Shown here: positions 48,804 to 63,445 of the stretch, piece by piece
Numbering within the stretch: position 1 is the first letter of the stretch
Layout of the letters: each line of letters opens with the position of its first letter
Source of the DNA: Enterococcus gilvus ATCC BAA-350
GTDB lineage: Bacteria > Bacillota > Bacilli > Lactobacillales > Enterococcaceae
Reading direction: 5' to 3'
NCBI RefSeq assembly: GCF_000407545.1
Contig: NZ_ASWH01000001.1
Coordinates: forward strand, 2,619,501 to 2,683,500
DNA length: 64,000 nucleotides
Made by a program: the position numbers and the translations under genes
Notes under the pieces: model-generated
The model's input: the letters and a program-made list of their open reading frames with translations, nothing else
Told to the model about the DNA's origin: nothing
Databases searched by the model: none

Positions 48804-51800
48804 TTACTTCTTACTTCTATTAAGATACAAGGATAAGATACCCAGCATTACGCCTCCAAGAACGAGCGTCCCCGCTATCAACGTGAGTCCTTGAACCCCG
48901 AATGCTCCGGTTTGAGGCAATACTCCAGTGCGGACTTTTTTGTTCAGTACCTTCAAATAGATCGCATTCTCATCATTGATCGTGATGGAGGACTCCGTCA
49001 CATTCCCATGGTCATCGATTACACATTTCCCATCTTCTTTGATCTCAAATGTGATCGGCGTAGTGAGCATTCCATAGCCGTTCGGACTATCCGTTTCAGT
49101 CAATGTGTATTTCCCTGGCTGCAAGAGCATAAAATCAAAGATCGGGCCGCCAGCGATCGTTTCATTATAATTGGGACCTGTTAATTTGAAGGTCGCTCCC
49201 GAGATCCACGCATCATGGTCATCGACCTTCTCAACGATCAGAGAAAAGTCCGTTAATTGATTCCGAACCGCGTGCTTCCCTGTGCTGCCATTTACCTTGA
49301 AGACCACCGAGCTAGGTGCACTGCTGTTGTTTTCTGTCGCTTCAATGGTAAACTTCGCCATCTTCTGGAAGCCCTTTGGCACATATGTTTCCTCTACCGT
49401 ATAAGTTCCGATCGGCATGTTTTTGATCGTCACTTTTCCTGTTCCTGCTTCTGGAGCAAGATTTTCCGCCAGCACTTTTCCATCGCTGCGGGTCACCTTA
49501 AATTTCGGCAGATCGGTGGTAAACGGTGTCTTTCCGTCCCCCATGACCTTCCAGAATGAATAGTCCCCTCGCAGCAGCTCATTGGTGATTTTGATCCCGC
49601 CATTAGGCATAGTATCAGAAGTGAAGATCCCTTGATTCAGACTGGCCTTCTTGTACCCATTCGTTCGTGTGGGTTCCACGACACGGTAAGTATTCCCCGA
49701 ACTGCCGTCGACAGGTGAGAAGGTTCCTTTCCATTGGTTCGCCGCATTCAACGTCAGCGATTGGACATCGGTCCACGTTGATCCCGCCAGCCGCTGAAGC
49801 TTCGCCGTCACTTTTGATCCCCGCATGCCCCAATAATTGTCTGTTTCTGTCGCCAGCTTGTCTGACCAGATTTTCTCCACTGGGATCACAAATTCATCCT
49901 TTTGGAGCCTTACAGACGGACGCCCGAATTCCATTTCATCATTTGTCCGTTCAGGTGTCGGGTACAGCATGGTCTTGTTATTGGCCGGATACCAGTGATT
50001 CGAAACAAAGTTGCTGTCATTCGTCTTTAATTTGACCGTGTATTCCAACTCGATCTCTTGGTTTTGAGTCAGGTTGATGTTTTCTAGTTCAATTTGACGG
50101 TTATTATTGGTTGATTTGACTCTCGCCATATCCTCTTGGGCGATTACCGGTGCACTATTGCTCACCTGCTTGACCTTTGGCGCTTTCCCATTTGTTGTGA
50201 CAAGTTCGACCATGTCGCCTAAGGGGTCAAGTACGATCCCCTTATCAACCGTCCGAATGATCGTGTCGTACCACGACTTGACATACTCGGTCAAACTCCC
50301 CGTGTCATTTTTCGCATGGTAGAAAAAGTAATCGTTTTGTGTATCAGTCTTCGCATTGGCCTTTTTCGTCGCCATTTTGTACATTCCTTCTAATAGCGTC
50401 GCCGCGGGATGATCCCCATCTCCTGTTGATCGGATCTGGACCGCCAAACTATGGATCTCTATTCCGGAATTTTTTAATTTGTAGGCCGTTGAATTGGTGG
50501 TCGTTAAGTGACTAGTGATCGGCTGCCCGTTTACTAGGAAATTTTTGGCGAATTTCGTATTGATACCTGTTCCCTCAAAGGTATGCTCGCCATTGTAATT
50601 CGGTGCATACCCGCTATCAAAGCCGGTGATCAAGGTCTGATCATAAAACATCGAAGGTTCGCGTACCGCACTTGTCGGCTTCCAGCTTATATTGGGCGCC
50701 CCATCCGTCAAAACAAACAGCAGCTTGTACCGGTCCTCACCAAGGCTTGATCCCGATGCGTTAAAAATGTCTTCCGCCTCCTGCAATCCACGTTGAGTAA
50801 AGGTCATCCCCGCAGGCGTCAAGTTCCGGTACACCTTCACCATGTTTTGCCAATCGGAGGGTTTGTTGGACAATTTATGATGGGTCTTGGTTCTCGTCCA
50901 GCCCCATTGACCTTCAATACTTTTATTGTAGGAAGCGAAGATATGTCCGCCTACACGGATCGAGTTCGCATCGCCCCCCGAGATTTCCTGCAATTTATCG
51001 ACGATCTTCTGCATCGCATCCGCGCTCTGCTTCTTTTTAGCTCCAGCCATTGAACCAGTATTGTCTAAAAGAAAGACGATATCCACGCCGGGCTTGTAGG
51101 TGGTATTCCCTCGAACATTCAATTTGATTTTAAACTCGTCGGGTTCACTGGTTTCCTGCGCGTACTTCCGCAAGAGAAAATTGGGTTTTGTTGCCTCTCC
51201 CCCATATTTAATATAGGAATTGCTGTAGGTATCATTGGCGACATTCCAGTTTTTTACGCCGTCCCACCCCGTTTGTCCGGCTACGCCCCCTTGGTGATTA
51301 ATAACATTCGTCTGCCCCGTCGGCTGCCAAGAAAATTCAGGATAGGTCCCGGCATCGTGTTTATACTTCGTTTCTTTGTTCGTATACAATTGATTGTACA
51401 TACGGCTGGTCCCATAGGGTTGTGCTGCTGATGCCGTTGCAGCCATCGGCGTGTTTTCCTTTTTGGGCCCGATCCGTTCGTCTGTCGATTGCTCCGTTTC
51501 GGTAGATGCTTTTGTTACCTTCTTCGTTGCCTTGTTGGTCCGTTCAAGAGCAAACGGCGCTTGTCTTTCTACGATATTTTCATGGATCTTTGGTGCATCT
51601 CCGTCCTTCGCCGGTTCTGACTGCTGATCCATTTGGACATACAAATGCAGGGCATTGATCGCTCTAGGCACTTCCAGCACCAACCGCCCATCACTTTTTT
51701 CTGAGAAGTTCTCTTCGATCAGCCACCCCTCTTTTTCTGTCATCGTTTCGTGTTTCGGATACTCGATCACTTGATCTTTCTCATCCGTCACCCGAAATTT

Positions 51801-52022
51801 CATGCGGCGCGGCGCATCCTTTTCCTCACTTTGATGCTCATAGGACACGACCCATTGATTGCTCTCTCCCTCCTTTTCATATGTATATGAGAGGTCCAAC
51901 CACTTCTCATCCACCAACTGAATATCCTTTGCTTCTGCATGAACCGAGACGACAGTCACTGCCGCCTCAGCGATAATCGAAAAAAGCAACATTAAAAAAA
52001 TAACTATGTTTGTCTTTTTCAT
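48804..52022 (-). CDS. VWA-domain pilus tip adhesin 2
   Basis: 1072 aa. Signal peptide (MKKTNIVIFLMLLFSII), N-terminal domain of about 140 residues as in tip 1 (DEKDQVIEYP, EGWLIEENF), linker, WQPTGQTNVINHQGG segment, VWA domain with DNTGSM near 320, a single VEKIWSDK unit, and a final CnaB domain with TLTETDSPNGY. Sorting signal LPQTGA, helix, and NRSKK. Monocistronic with its own terminator. Start at 52022 (ATG, AGAGAG upstream); ten further codons are possible. Confidence 0.9.
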   Translation of the reverse strand: MKKTNIVIFLMLLFSIIAEAAVTVVSVHAEAKDIQLVDEKWLDLSYTYEKEGESNQWVVSYEHQSEEKDAPRRMKFRVTDEKDQVIEYPKHETMTEKEGWLIEENFSEKSDGRLVLEVPRAINALHLYVQMDQQSEPAKDGDAPKIHENIVERQAPFALERTNKATKKVTKASTETEQSTDERIGPKKENTPMAATASAAQPYGTSRMYNQLYTNKETKYKHDAGTYPEFSWQPTGQTNVINHQGGVAGQTGWDGVKNWNVANDTYSNSYIKYGGEATKPNFLLRKYAQETSEPDEFKIKLNVRGNTTYKPGVDIVFLLDNTGSMAGAKKKQSADAMQKIVDKLQEISGGDANSIRVGGHIFASYNKSIEGQWGWTRTKTHHKLSNKPSDWQNMVKVYRNLTPAGMTFTQRGLQEAEDIFNASGSSLGEDRYKLLFVLTDGAPNISWKPTSAVREPSMFYDQTLITGFDSGYAPNYNGEHTFEGTGINTKFAKNFLVNGQPITSHLTTTNSTAYKLKNSGIEIHSLAVQIRSTGDGDHPAATLLEGMYKMATKKANAKTDTQNDYFFYHAKNDTGSLTEYVKSWYDTIIRTVDKGIVLDPLGDMVELVTTNGKAPKVKQVSNSAPVIAQEDMARVKSTNNNRQIELENINLTQNQEIELEYTVKLKTNDSNFVSNHWYPANNKTMLYPTPERTNDEMEFGRPSVRLQKDEFVIPVEKIWSDKLATETDNYWGMRGSKVTAKLQRLAGSTWTDVQSLTLNAANQWKGTFSPVDGSSGNTYRVVEPTRTNGYKKASLNQGIFTSDTMPNGGIKITNELLRGDYSFWKVMGDGKTPFTTDLPKFKVTRSDGKVLAENLAPEAGTGKVTIKNMPIGTYTVEETYVPKGFQKMAKFTIEATENNSSAPSSVVFKVNGSTGKHAVRNQLTDFSLIVEKVDDHDAWISGATFKLTGPNYNETIAGGPIFDFMLLQPGKYTLTETDSPNGYGMLTTPITFEIKEDGKCVIDDHGNVTESSITINDENAIYLKVLNKKVRTGVLPQTGAFGVQGLTLIAGTLVLGGVMLGILSLYLNRSKK

Positions 52023-52532
52023 ACACTCTCTCTCCCTTTCTCCATTCGTCAACCCCCGAGTTTACTGTGCGAAACTGCTTCAACCTGAAGCGATTTGATA
52101 AGAAACGAGTGAATTATTTTTTTGTTTCCTACGCCAGTCTTTTATTATTTATTCCTTATTAGAACCTCTAGAATAGCAGATTAAGAATTTTTTTCATGGC
52201 GCCGTTTTCTGAAAAATAAAGTTATTTTACCTAAATCTAGAAGGACAAAGCCCTGTACTCATTTTATTCATTTTGTTATTTAGTTCGTTTGGTTTAATTC
52301 TTTTAAAGTTAATTAATGTTCATTTTAAATAATCACATTAAACCTTTTGAATATCTTCTCCTCTCCGCCCCTGCAAACCTCCTCTCAACAAACAACTTCA
52401 CACGACTACTTTTTGCGAAATCACCTTTAATAAATAACGTTTCTATCTCCCTTTTAAACACAAAAAAGCCGAGTGATCTTCTCAACTGCTGCATGAGAAG
52501 GCCATTCGGCTATAAAACATGTTTCTATCTAT
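52023..52532. other. Intergenic region upstream of tip adhesin gene 2
   Basis: About 510 bases with the tip 3 terminator at the right end. No gene found. I could not find a convincing copy of the shared promoter element here. Confidence 0.45.
52468..52512 (-). terminator. Terminator of tip adhesin gene 3
   Basis: Long imperfect hairpin AGCCGAGTGATCTTCTCA / TGAGAAGGCCATTCGGCT, with TTTTTTG on the minus strand. Confidence 0.78.
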
Positions 52533-55421
52533 TTAAGGTTTTCGACTATGATACACGCATACGCTGCTCAAGAAGACACCCATACTTACGAAAATCCCTG
52601 CCAACAAATAGAAATTCCGCAAGCCGATCCCCCCGGTATTCGGTAAAGCACCCGGCCGGATCTTTTTATTTGTTACCTCTAGAGCGATCGTATTGCCTGT
52701 CTCCTTGATCCCTCCTGATCCAGCGACATTCGGATGTTCCTTGATAGTCACGCGACCGTCCACCTGGATCGTGAACAGGATGGGTTCCGTTATGGCCTCG
52801 TATCCTTCGGGAGAGACCGTTTCTGTTAACGTATAATCCCCTGGACGCAAGTCAGAAAAATCAAATGCCGGTCCGCCAACAATCGTTTCTTCATAGGCCT
52901 CACCGGTGAGCTTGAAGCTCGCTCCCGCAAGTGATTTCCCCTCATCATCCATCTTTTCAACACGTAATGCAAAATTTTCCAACGCATTGATGGCGTGGTA
53001 TTCTTCGGTTTGATTATTGACCTGGATGATCAAAGATTCCGCTGTTTTATCTTCAGTTACATGGAGCGTAAAAGGCGCCATCTTTTGGAATCCTTGGGGC
53101 ACATGCGTCTCTTCCACGAGATACTCTCCAAGCGCAAGTTCTTCGATCGTAACGGCGCCGTTTTTATCAGGTGTCAGGTTTTCCGCAACGAGGCGCCCCG
53201 CCGCCGTTTTCACCTGAAATGTCGGCAAGTCCTTTGTAAAAGGCGTCTTCCCATCCTCCATGAATTTCCAAAAACGGTAGCTTCCACGTAACAGCTCATT
53301 CGTGACCGTGAGGCCCTCTGCCTTCAAGTCCTCTGAAGTAAACTGCTCCTGACTGAGAACGGCTTGCTTGTACCCGGAGGTTCGCGTCGGCTCAATGACC
53401 CGATAGTGCTGGTCGGCATCCCCTTCTACAGGGGAAAATTGGGCTTTCCAGTCATTTGCTTCAGTTAATTCTACCCTTTCGACCTCTTTCCAATCCGTCC
53501 CCTCCAAGTGCTGGAGGACCGCTGTGATCGAATCTGGCCGTAGTTTCCAGTAATTTTCTACCCCTTGAAGGTCATCCTTCCAGACCTTCATCACCGGAAT
53601 GCGAAATTCCGCTTTTGGTAATTTGACAGATGGACTCCCAAATTCCAGCAAATCATTCGTCCGTTCAGGCAGCGGCTGTAGGGTCGTCTCCTTATTGGTC
53701 GGGTACCAGAGATTCGAGACAAATGACGGGTCATCACTCTTCAAACGAACCGTGTATTCGACTTCGATCTCCTGATCCCCGCTTAGATTGATATTGTCCA
53801 CGTTGATCTGCTCTGCCGTATGGGAAATCACTGGCAGATCCTCGATCTTCGCGGCACCGTTGGCTACCTGCGTGACTTTCGGCGCCTTTCCTTCTTCCGT
53901 CACAAGCGTCACCATGTCTCCCAAAGGATCAACGATTTTCCCTTTATCGACCGTCCGAATGACCGTTTCGTACCAGCTCTTGAAATACTCCGTCAGATCT
54001 GCCCCTTTTTCAACATAATAGTAGAAAAAGTCTTCTGCCGTATCCTTCTCAGCATCTTGATTCCCATTGGCCCGCTTCGTCGACATTTTATAGAGCCCCC
54101 GCAGCAGCTCCTCCCGCTTATTCGTCTCATTCACATTGACCGTCAGCTGCATCGCGATCGTATGGATCTCGACTCCGGCATTTTTTATATCCATCGCTGT
54201 CGAGTTCGTCGTGGTGATATGACTGTTGATCACGCCATTGTATGCAGGAATGATCGTCGTCTTATAGCTTTTGGTCCCTAATACATCCCCAGGGTTGTAG
54301 CTTCCCTTCGTTCCCTTGTTAAAATCAGTAAAATGCAGGCGATCGACGAACATATCTTTGTTCGGTGTTCCTTTATCCTTTGTCGTCCAGCTCAAATTCG
54401 GCGCGCCATCCGTCAAAACAAACAACAATTGACGCCGTCCTTCCGAGTTCGGTGCTGCATCAAAAACATCTTTCGCTACGGTCAAGCCTCGCTGGGTGAA
54501 GGTCGCCCCCAGTGAATAAGCCCGTGCGTATTCCGCTTTTAATTTATCCCAATCGGCTACATTGTTAGACAATTGAAATGTTGGGATCTGCCCCTGCTTA
54601 TCCCCCCAAGCATTTTTGGTATAGTCAGAAAAAATGTGCCCGCCGATCCGGATCGATTCTCCTGAAGAAGCGTAAACATTTTTTAATTCCGTGATGATCT
54701 TATCCAATGCCTCGTTCGCATAGGCTTTTCGATTCTGTGGTTCGCCAGTTTCCGTATTGTTCATCGAGTCAGAGTTGTCCAATAAGAAGACGATGTCCAC
54801 CCCAGCATTTTGCGTCGTATTCCCGCGAACATTCAATTTGATTTTAAATTCTTCCTCGCGGTCTGTCTGCTGGGCATATTTCCGTAACTGAACATCTGGA
54901 TTCGTTGCATCAGCTCCGTATTTGATGTACGAGTGCGTATAATCATTCTCCAAAACATTCCACGACGTCACCTTGTCCCAACCCGTCTGCTCGTTGATCC
55001 CCCCTTGATGATTCAAAACATTCGTTTGACCCTCAGGCTGCCACGCAAATGTCGGATAGGTTCCCTTCTCGTCTGTTTGATAATCCGGTTTTTTATTCGT
55101 ATAAATAGGTTCATAGCTTTTCCCAAGGGTTGGTATTTGAGGCCCCTGCGGCAGTTTAGCCTCATTGACCATCGGTTGATCCGACGTCTTCTTTGTTGAT
55201 GCTTTTGTCGCTTTCTTTTCAGTGGCTTTCGCCGTGGTTTTTTTTGTCGTTTCTTTCGTTTTTTCTTTCATCGTGCTTGTCGTTATTTCTTCCGTCGTCT
55301 TCGTCGTCACCTCTGCCGTTGCCACCGTCTCCCCTAAGACGGTGATAGTCGGAACGACGATACTCAGGATGATGATGACTAAAAGAAACAATGATCCGAT
55401 CAACGCTTTGCTTTTTCCCAT
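52533..55421 (-). CDS. VWA-domain pilus tip adhesin 3
   Basis: 962 aa. Signal peptide, then a 70-residue Thr/Lys-rich low-complexity region (TTKTTEEITTST, KKTTAKATEKKAT) in place of the N-terminal domain of tips 1 and 2. The rest is collinear: YTNKKPDY, WQPEGQTNVLNHQGG, VWA with DNSDSM near 216, TVDKGKIVDPLGDM, one VMKVWKDD unit, and a CnaB domain with TLTETVSPEGY. Sorting signal LPNTGG. Adjacent to regulator 3, which probably controls it. ATG with AAGGAG upstream. Confidence 0.9.
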   Translation of the reverse strand: MGKSKALIGSLFLLVIIILSIVVPTITVLGETVATAEVTTKTTEEITTSTMKEKTKETTKKTTAKATEKKATKASTKKTSDQPMVNEAKLPQGPQIPTLGKSYEPIYTNKKPDYQTDEKGTYPTFAWQPEGQTNVLNHQGGINEQTGWDKVTSWNVLENDYTHSYIKYGADATNPDVQLRKYAQQTDREEEFKIKLNVRGNTTQNAGVDIVFLLDNSDSMNNTETGEPQNRKAYANEALDKIITELKNVYASSGESIRIGGHIFSDYTKNAWGDKQGQIPTFQLSNNVADWDKLKAEYARAYSLGATFTQRGLTVAKDVFDAAPNSEGRRQLLFVLTDGAPNLSWTTKDKGTPNKDMFVDRLHFTDFNKGTKGSYNPGDVLGTKSYKTTIIPAYNGVINSHITTTNSTAMDIKNAGVEIHTIAMQLTVNVNETNKREELLRGLYKMSTKRANGNQDAEKDTAEDFFYYYVEKGADLTEYFKSWYETVIRTVDKGKIVDPLGDMVTLVTEEGKAPKVTQVANGAAKIEDLPVISHTAEQINVDNINLSGDQEIEVEYTVRLKSDDPSFVSNLWYPTNKETTLQPLPERTNDLLEFGSPSVKLPKAEFRIPVMKVWKDDLQGVENYWKLRPDSITAVLQHLEGTDWKEVERVELTEANDWKAQFSPVEGDADQHYRVIEPTRTSGYKQAVLSQEQFTSEDLKAEGLTVTNELLRGSYRFWKFMEDGKTPFTKDLPTFQVKTAAGRLVAENLTPDKNGAVTIEELALGEYLVEETHVPQGFQKMAPFTLHVTEDKTAESLIIQVNNQTEEYHAINALENFALRVEKMDDEGKSLAGASFKLTGEAYEETIVGGPAFDFSDLRPGDYTLTETVSPEGYEAITEPILFTIQVDGRVTIKEHPNVAGSGGIKETGNTIALEVTNKKIRPGALPNTGGIGLRNFYLLAGIFVSMGVFLSSVCVYHSRKP

Positions 55422-55645
55422 CTCTCACATCTCCTTCAACTAGTGCAGATTTAGCCCCTATAGCATACCAAATCGTCAATTTCCGTAAAAAACAATTCTT
55501 AAGTTATTTAAAGTTGACTGAAATCAATAGAATCAAGCAAACCGAAAAACACGGTGTTTTATTATTTTTATTTCTTCTTTTTGTGAAAAAGAAAGAGTAT
55601 TTTTTTTTTTACTTTTTTTCTAATCCAGTGAATAGTTTTAAAACA

Positions 55646-55680
55646 AAAAAATCAACGGAGGCAATTTCCCGTTGATTTTT
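55646..55680 (-). terminator. Terminator of Mga-family regulator 3
   Basis: Stem AAAAATCAACGG / CCGTTGATTTTT around an 11-base loop, followed by T-rich sequence on the minus strand. Confidence 0.82.
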
Positions 55681-55704
55681 CCAATAAGCAATTCTTTTAT
55701 TTTG

Positions 55705-57228
55705 TTATTTATTCGCCAATTCTGCATCTTTTTTTTCAGCAATTTCACCGATCATTTTTTGAATCAGCCGCGTGCTTTGAGTCGTCAAAAAGGGATCGAT
55801 CACGACGACCGGATAATCTTCTGGGATTCCTTCCGAAGAGCCTGTGGTGATCAAGCAATCATAGCGCCTCAATTCATCCAACAGCTGAGCCGTCCCTACC
55901 GACAATTGTTCAAAATGAACGATCGAGATATTTCCAAAAACATACTCCTTGATCTGCTTCGCTAAAAAGCTTTCCTCTGTCGGCGACAAATCCGATAGCA
56001 GCAATACCTTCAAGGCATAGTCTTGCTCCGCGAGCCATTCCATACTATTGATGACCATGGTGATCAGCAGGTAGTTGTAGTTTTTAACGAAATCCTTCTC
56101 TTGAAACATCTGGTATTTCTCTACGAACCGTTCCACTAATCGACGGACTTTATTGAATCCGCGACTGTAGATCTTCTCCACTTCCATCAGGAAATCCGCA
56201 CGATTCCGCCACAATACCCCGATGAATTGTCCCTCTGGATCATACAAATAAAAATCATTGCACAAAACGGTCGTCAAATCGATCTTATCCTGTTTAGAAA
56301 AGCGGTAGCCCAACATTTTGTCATAGTCCTGAACCAGCTCATAATGCCGCATGAACAGCTCCTGATATTTCGGATTGTCCGTCATCGCCAACTCCCGATG
56401 AGGAATACTGAATACGATCGAATCCGAAAAGGTCGCCCATAAACAATCTTGTAAAATAAACGGACGAAGATCCATCGCCACGATTTCTCTGACGACTTTT
56501 TTTAGTTCCTTATACGAATCCCCAAAGGGCAATTTGATTCCCTTCGTTCGCAGCTCTTCCTTTGGAAACGGGTGGTTGTTTTTTATCCTCCATAAGCTGA
56601 TATAAATGTTGTACACCAAATATTTCTGGAAAACATATTTCCGCCAAATATCATTCACCTCGACGAACTCTTGAACATAGTTGTTGATCACATCGTATTG
56701 CACCGCCGTTAAATTAGGCAGCGTGCTTTCAAACATATTCTGCCGTTCGCTGTAAAACCGAAAATAAAAGGAGCGAATCTCTCCTTCTCGCCCTTCGATC
56801 CGCAGCGGACGGTAACAAAGCTCCATCCCAGCCTCTGACAAAGCCTTCTCAATTTTTTTCAACGCTCGTTGCGTGTTCGAAGTACTTAAATACAATTTTT
56901 TGGACAGCGACGTGATACTGTCACAACGCTCGTATAATAATTCTTCGATGATTTGAAATTCTGAGCTTCGATTCAAGGTGTCTGCATAGATATTGCCCAG
57001 GTTTACCTTTGGATCGATCTCTAAGCGGTACAGCCCCTTCACCTTGTTAATCAAATAATAGGAGTGCTGCTCGTTGATCAAATCGATGTCATTCAGCAAA
57101 ATCGGCAGTGAACAATTCAGTTCACTCAGTAATTCATCACTGGACAGCCCATCCCTGCGGTAATAAAGCTTCTCTACCAATTCCAACCGCATAGTATCAC
57201 TTGTTCCTAAAATAGATCTAAAATCCAT
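55705..57228 (-). CDS. Mga-family transcriptional regulator 3
   Basis: 507 aa, same architecture as the other two regulators but clearly more diverged (MDFRSILGTSDTMRLELVEK). Helix-turn-helix near 15-60 and 110-145 (ITSLSKKLYLSTSNTQRALKK), PRD-like region, EIIB-like C-terminus with VVVIDPFLTTQS. Positioned directly upstream of tip 3 in the same direction but separated by a terminator, the arrangement of ebpR before ebpABC. ATG preceded by GGAGGGG. Confidence 0.88.
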   Translation of the reverse strand: MDFRSILGTSDTMRLELVEKLYYRRDGLSSDELLSELNCSLPILLNDIDLINEQHSYYLINKVKGLYRLEIDPKVNLGNIYADTLNRSSEFQIIEELLYERCDSITSLSKKLYLSTSNTQRALKKIEKALSEAGMELCYRPLRIEGREGEIRSFYFRFYSERQNMFESTLPNLTAVQYDVINNYVQEFVEVNDIWRKYVFQKYLVYNIYISLWRIKNNHPFPKEELRTKGIKLPFGDSYKELKKVVREIVAMDLRPFILQDCLWATFSDSIVFSIPHRELAMTDNPKYQELFMRHYELVQDYDKMLGYRFSKQDKIDLTTVLCNDFYLYDPEGQFIGVLWRNRADFLMEVEKIYSRGFNKVRRLVERFVEKYQMFQEKDFVKNYNYLLITMVINSMEWLAEQDYALKVLLLSDLSPTEESFLAKQIKEYVFGNISIVHFEQLSVGTAQLLDELRRYDCLITTGSSEGIPEDYPVVVIDPFLTTQSTRLIQKMIGEIAEKKDAELANK

Positions 57229-57389
57229 AATGACCCCCTCCTGATTTAGTCAACTACTGACACCTCAACTGATTCTTTTGATCATTGCACAAAATCACAT
57301 TTACGGAAAATGATTCTCTATGAAAATAATAAATCGAATAACAATTAAGAACAAGTAAAAAGTAAAAAAACATTTTTCGACAAAAAAAA

Positions 57390-57413
57390 AGACCTGCACG
57401 CAGCAGATCTCTT
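57390..57413 (-). terminator. Terminator of the GH1 gene
   Basis: Minus strand AGATCTGC TGCGT GCAGGTCT then TTTTTTTTT; one G-T wobble. Confidence 0.75.
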
Positions 57414-57420
57414 TTCTAAA

Positions 57421-60263
<2,843 letters not shown>

Positions 60264-60340
60264 TCAATCGACTCCTTCTGTTTTATTTACATTCTAATTA
60301 TCTATGATGTAAAATTTGAATTCAATGCGTTTACAATTTG

Positions 60341-60400
60341 TTCCATCTATATTTACAAATCGATGATTGTAAACGGTTTATTTTGTAAATACCGATGGAA
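60341..60400. promoter_or_regulatory. Large inverted-repeat operator with cre-like centre
   Basis: Left arm TTCCATCTATATTTACAAA (60341-60359) and right arm TTTGTAAATACCGATGGAA (60382-60400) are complementary at 17 of 19 positions. Between and around them are further TTTACAA/TTGTAAA halves, and TGTAAACGGTTTAT (60368-60381) is close to the catabolite-response consensus. It lies between the divergent GH4 and RpiR genes and could bind the RpiR protein and CcpA. Confidence 0.65.
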
Positions 60401-60481
60401 TATTTCTCGTTTTTTCTCATTTAATCCACAAATCTATTTACGAATAATTTATAATAAACGTAAACGGATGGAGGTACGCAC

Positions 60482-61399
60482 ATGTTACTATCAGAAAAAA
60501 TGAAGCAAACGGACTTTTCTAATGCTGAGTCCGCCTTAGTCGCCTACATCTTGGACAAAGGTACAGCGATCGAACCCATGACTATCAAAGAAATTGCGGA
60601 AGCCAATTATGTCCATCCTTCGACGTTGATCCGCGTAGCCAAAAAATTAGGGTATCAAGGTTGGCTGGAATTACGAACAGAATTCCTTGCAGAACAAACG
60701 TATCTGCAAACGTACTTTGACGATGTCGATGCGAATTTTCCTTTCCAATCAAATGAAGGATTGATGACGATCGCTAACAAGATCGCTTCTTTAGAACGCA
60801 CGACCATTGACGATACACTCAGTCTGCTAAATCACGATGACCTGCAAAAAGCCAAACAGCTTTTGCTTAACGCCAGTCAAATCAAGATTTTCGGCAGCAA
60901 TGCCAATTTACTGATCTCACAGGATTTCGCTTTAAAAATGCGCCGCATCCAAAGAAACGTCGTTACCAGCCAGACAATGGGCGAGGATGCCTATGAAGCC
61001 TTCAACAGCCAACCAGATACTTGCGCGATCTTGATTTCCTACACGGGAGAAAATAACTTTATCTTGCAGATCGCCCGCATTTTGCGGAAACAACAGGTTC
61101 CCTTTATCGCGCTGACCAGTATCGGGGAAAATACGCTGGCTTCTCTTAGCCATGCGACGCTGCGCATGACTACTAGAGAACGGCTCTATTCAAAAATCGC
61201 CAATTTTACCATCAATTCATCGATTTGCTACTTGTTGGATGTTTTGTATAGCTGCATTTTCGCTGAGGATTATCAAAAAAATCTGAATCATCTGATTGAA
61301 ATCGGAGAGCTTGCGGATAAACGCAAAACCAGTTCAGCGATTATGGCGGAGTCTCCTGAATCAATGGTTCGCTTTACCGAATCCTTCCGCCCCAATTAA
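60482..61399 (+). CDS. RpiR/MurR-family transcriptional regulator
   Basis: 305 aa. N-terminal HTH_6 domain (TIKEIAEANYVHPSTLIRVA, residues 37-56) and C-terminal SIS domain (residues about 125-255, IKIFGSNANLLIS, CAILISYTGENN) that senses a sugar phosphate. Divergent from the GH4-GH1 operon, with an inverted repeat between them, so it most likely represses these genes in the absence of beta-glucosides. ATG with GGAGG upstream. Confidence 0.9.
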   Translation: MLLSEKMKQTDFSNAESALVAYILDKGTAIEPMTIKEIAEANYVHPSTLIRVAKKLGYQGWLELRTEFLAEQTYLQTYFDDVDANFPFQSNEGLMTIANKIASLERTTIDDTLSLLNHDDLQKAKQLLLNASQIKIFGSNANLLISQDFALKMRRIQRNVVTSQTMGEDAYEAFNSQPDTCAILISYTGENNFILQIARILRKQQVPFIALTSIGENTLASLSHATLRMTTRERLYSKIANFTINSSICYLLDVLYSCIFAEDYQKNLNHLIEIGELADKRKTSSAIMAESPESMVRFTESFRPN

Positions 61400-61413
61400 T
61401 CAACTCCATAAAA

Positions 61414-61441
61414 AATGGAATGTGAACAAACACATTCCATT
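61414..61441. terminator. Bidirectional terminator
   Basis: Perfect stem AATGGAATGTG / CACATTCCATT with A and T tracts, between convergent rpiR-type and PTS genes. Confidence 0.88.
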
Positions 61442-61450
61442 TTTTTCTGT

Positions 61451-63373
<1,923 letters not shown>

Positions 63374-63445
63374 CTAATTTGTAGTCGTCCTGTCTGTCTG
63401 TCTAACAGCACCCGGGTATTTCCTGTTAAACAAGCGCAGTGTTTT

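Noticed and set aside
37170..57228. Sortase gene hidden in a short or alternative frame
   Set aside because: I looked for TLxTC and the conserved His and Arg contexts among the translated frames of the pilus region and found none.
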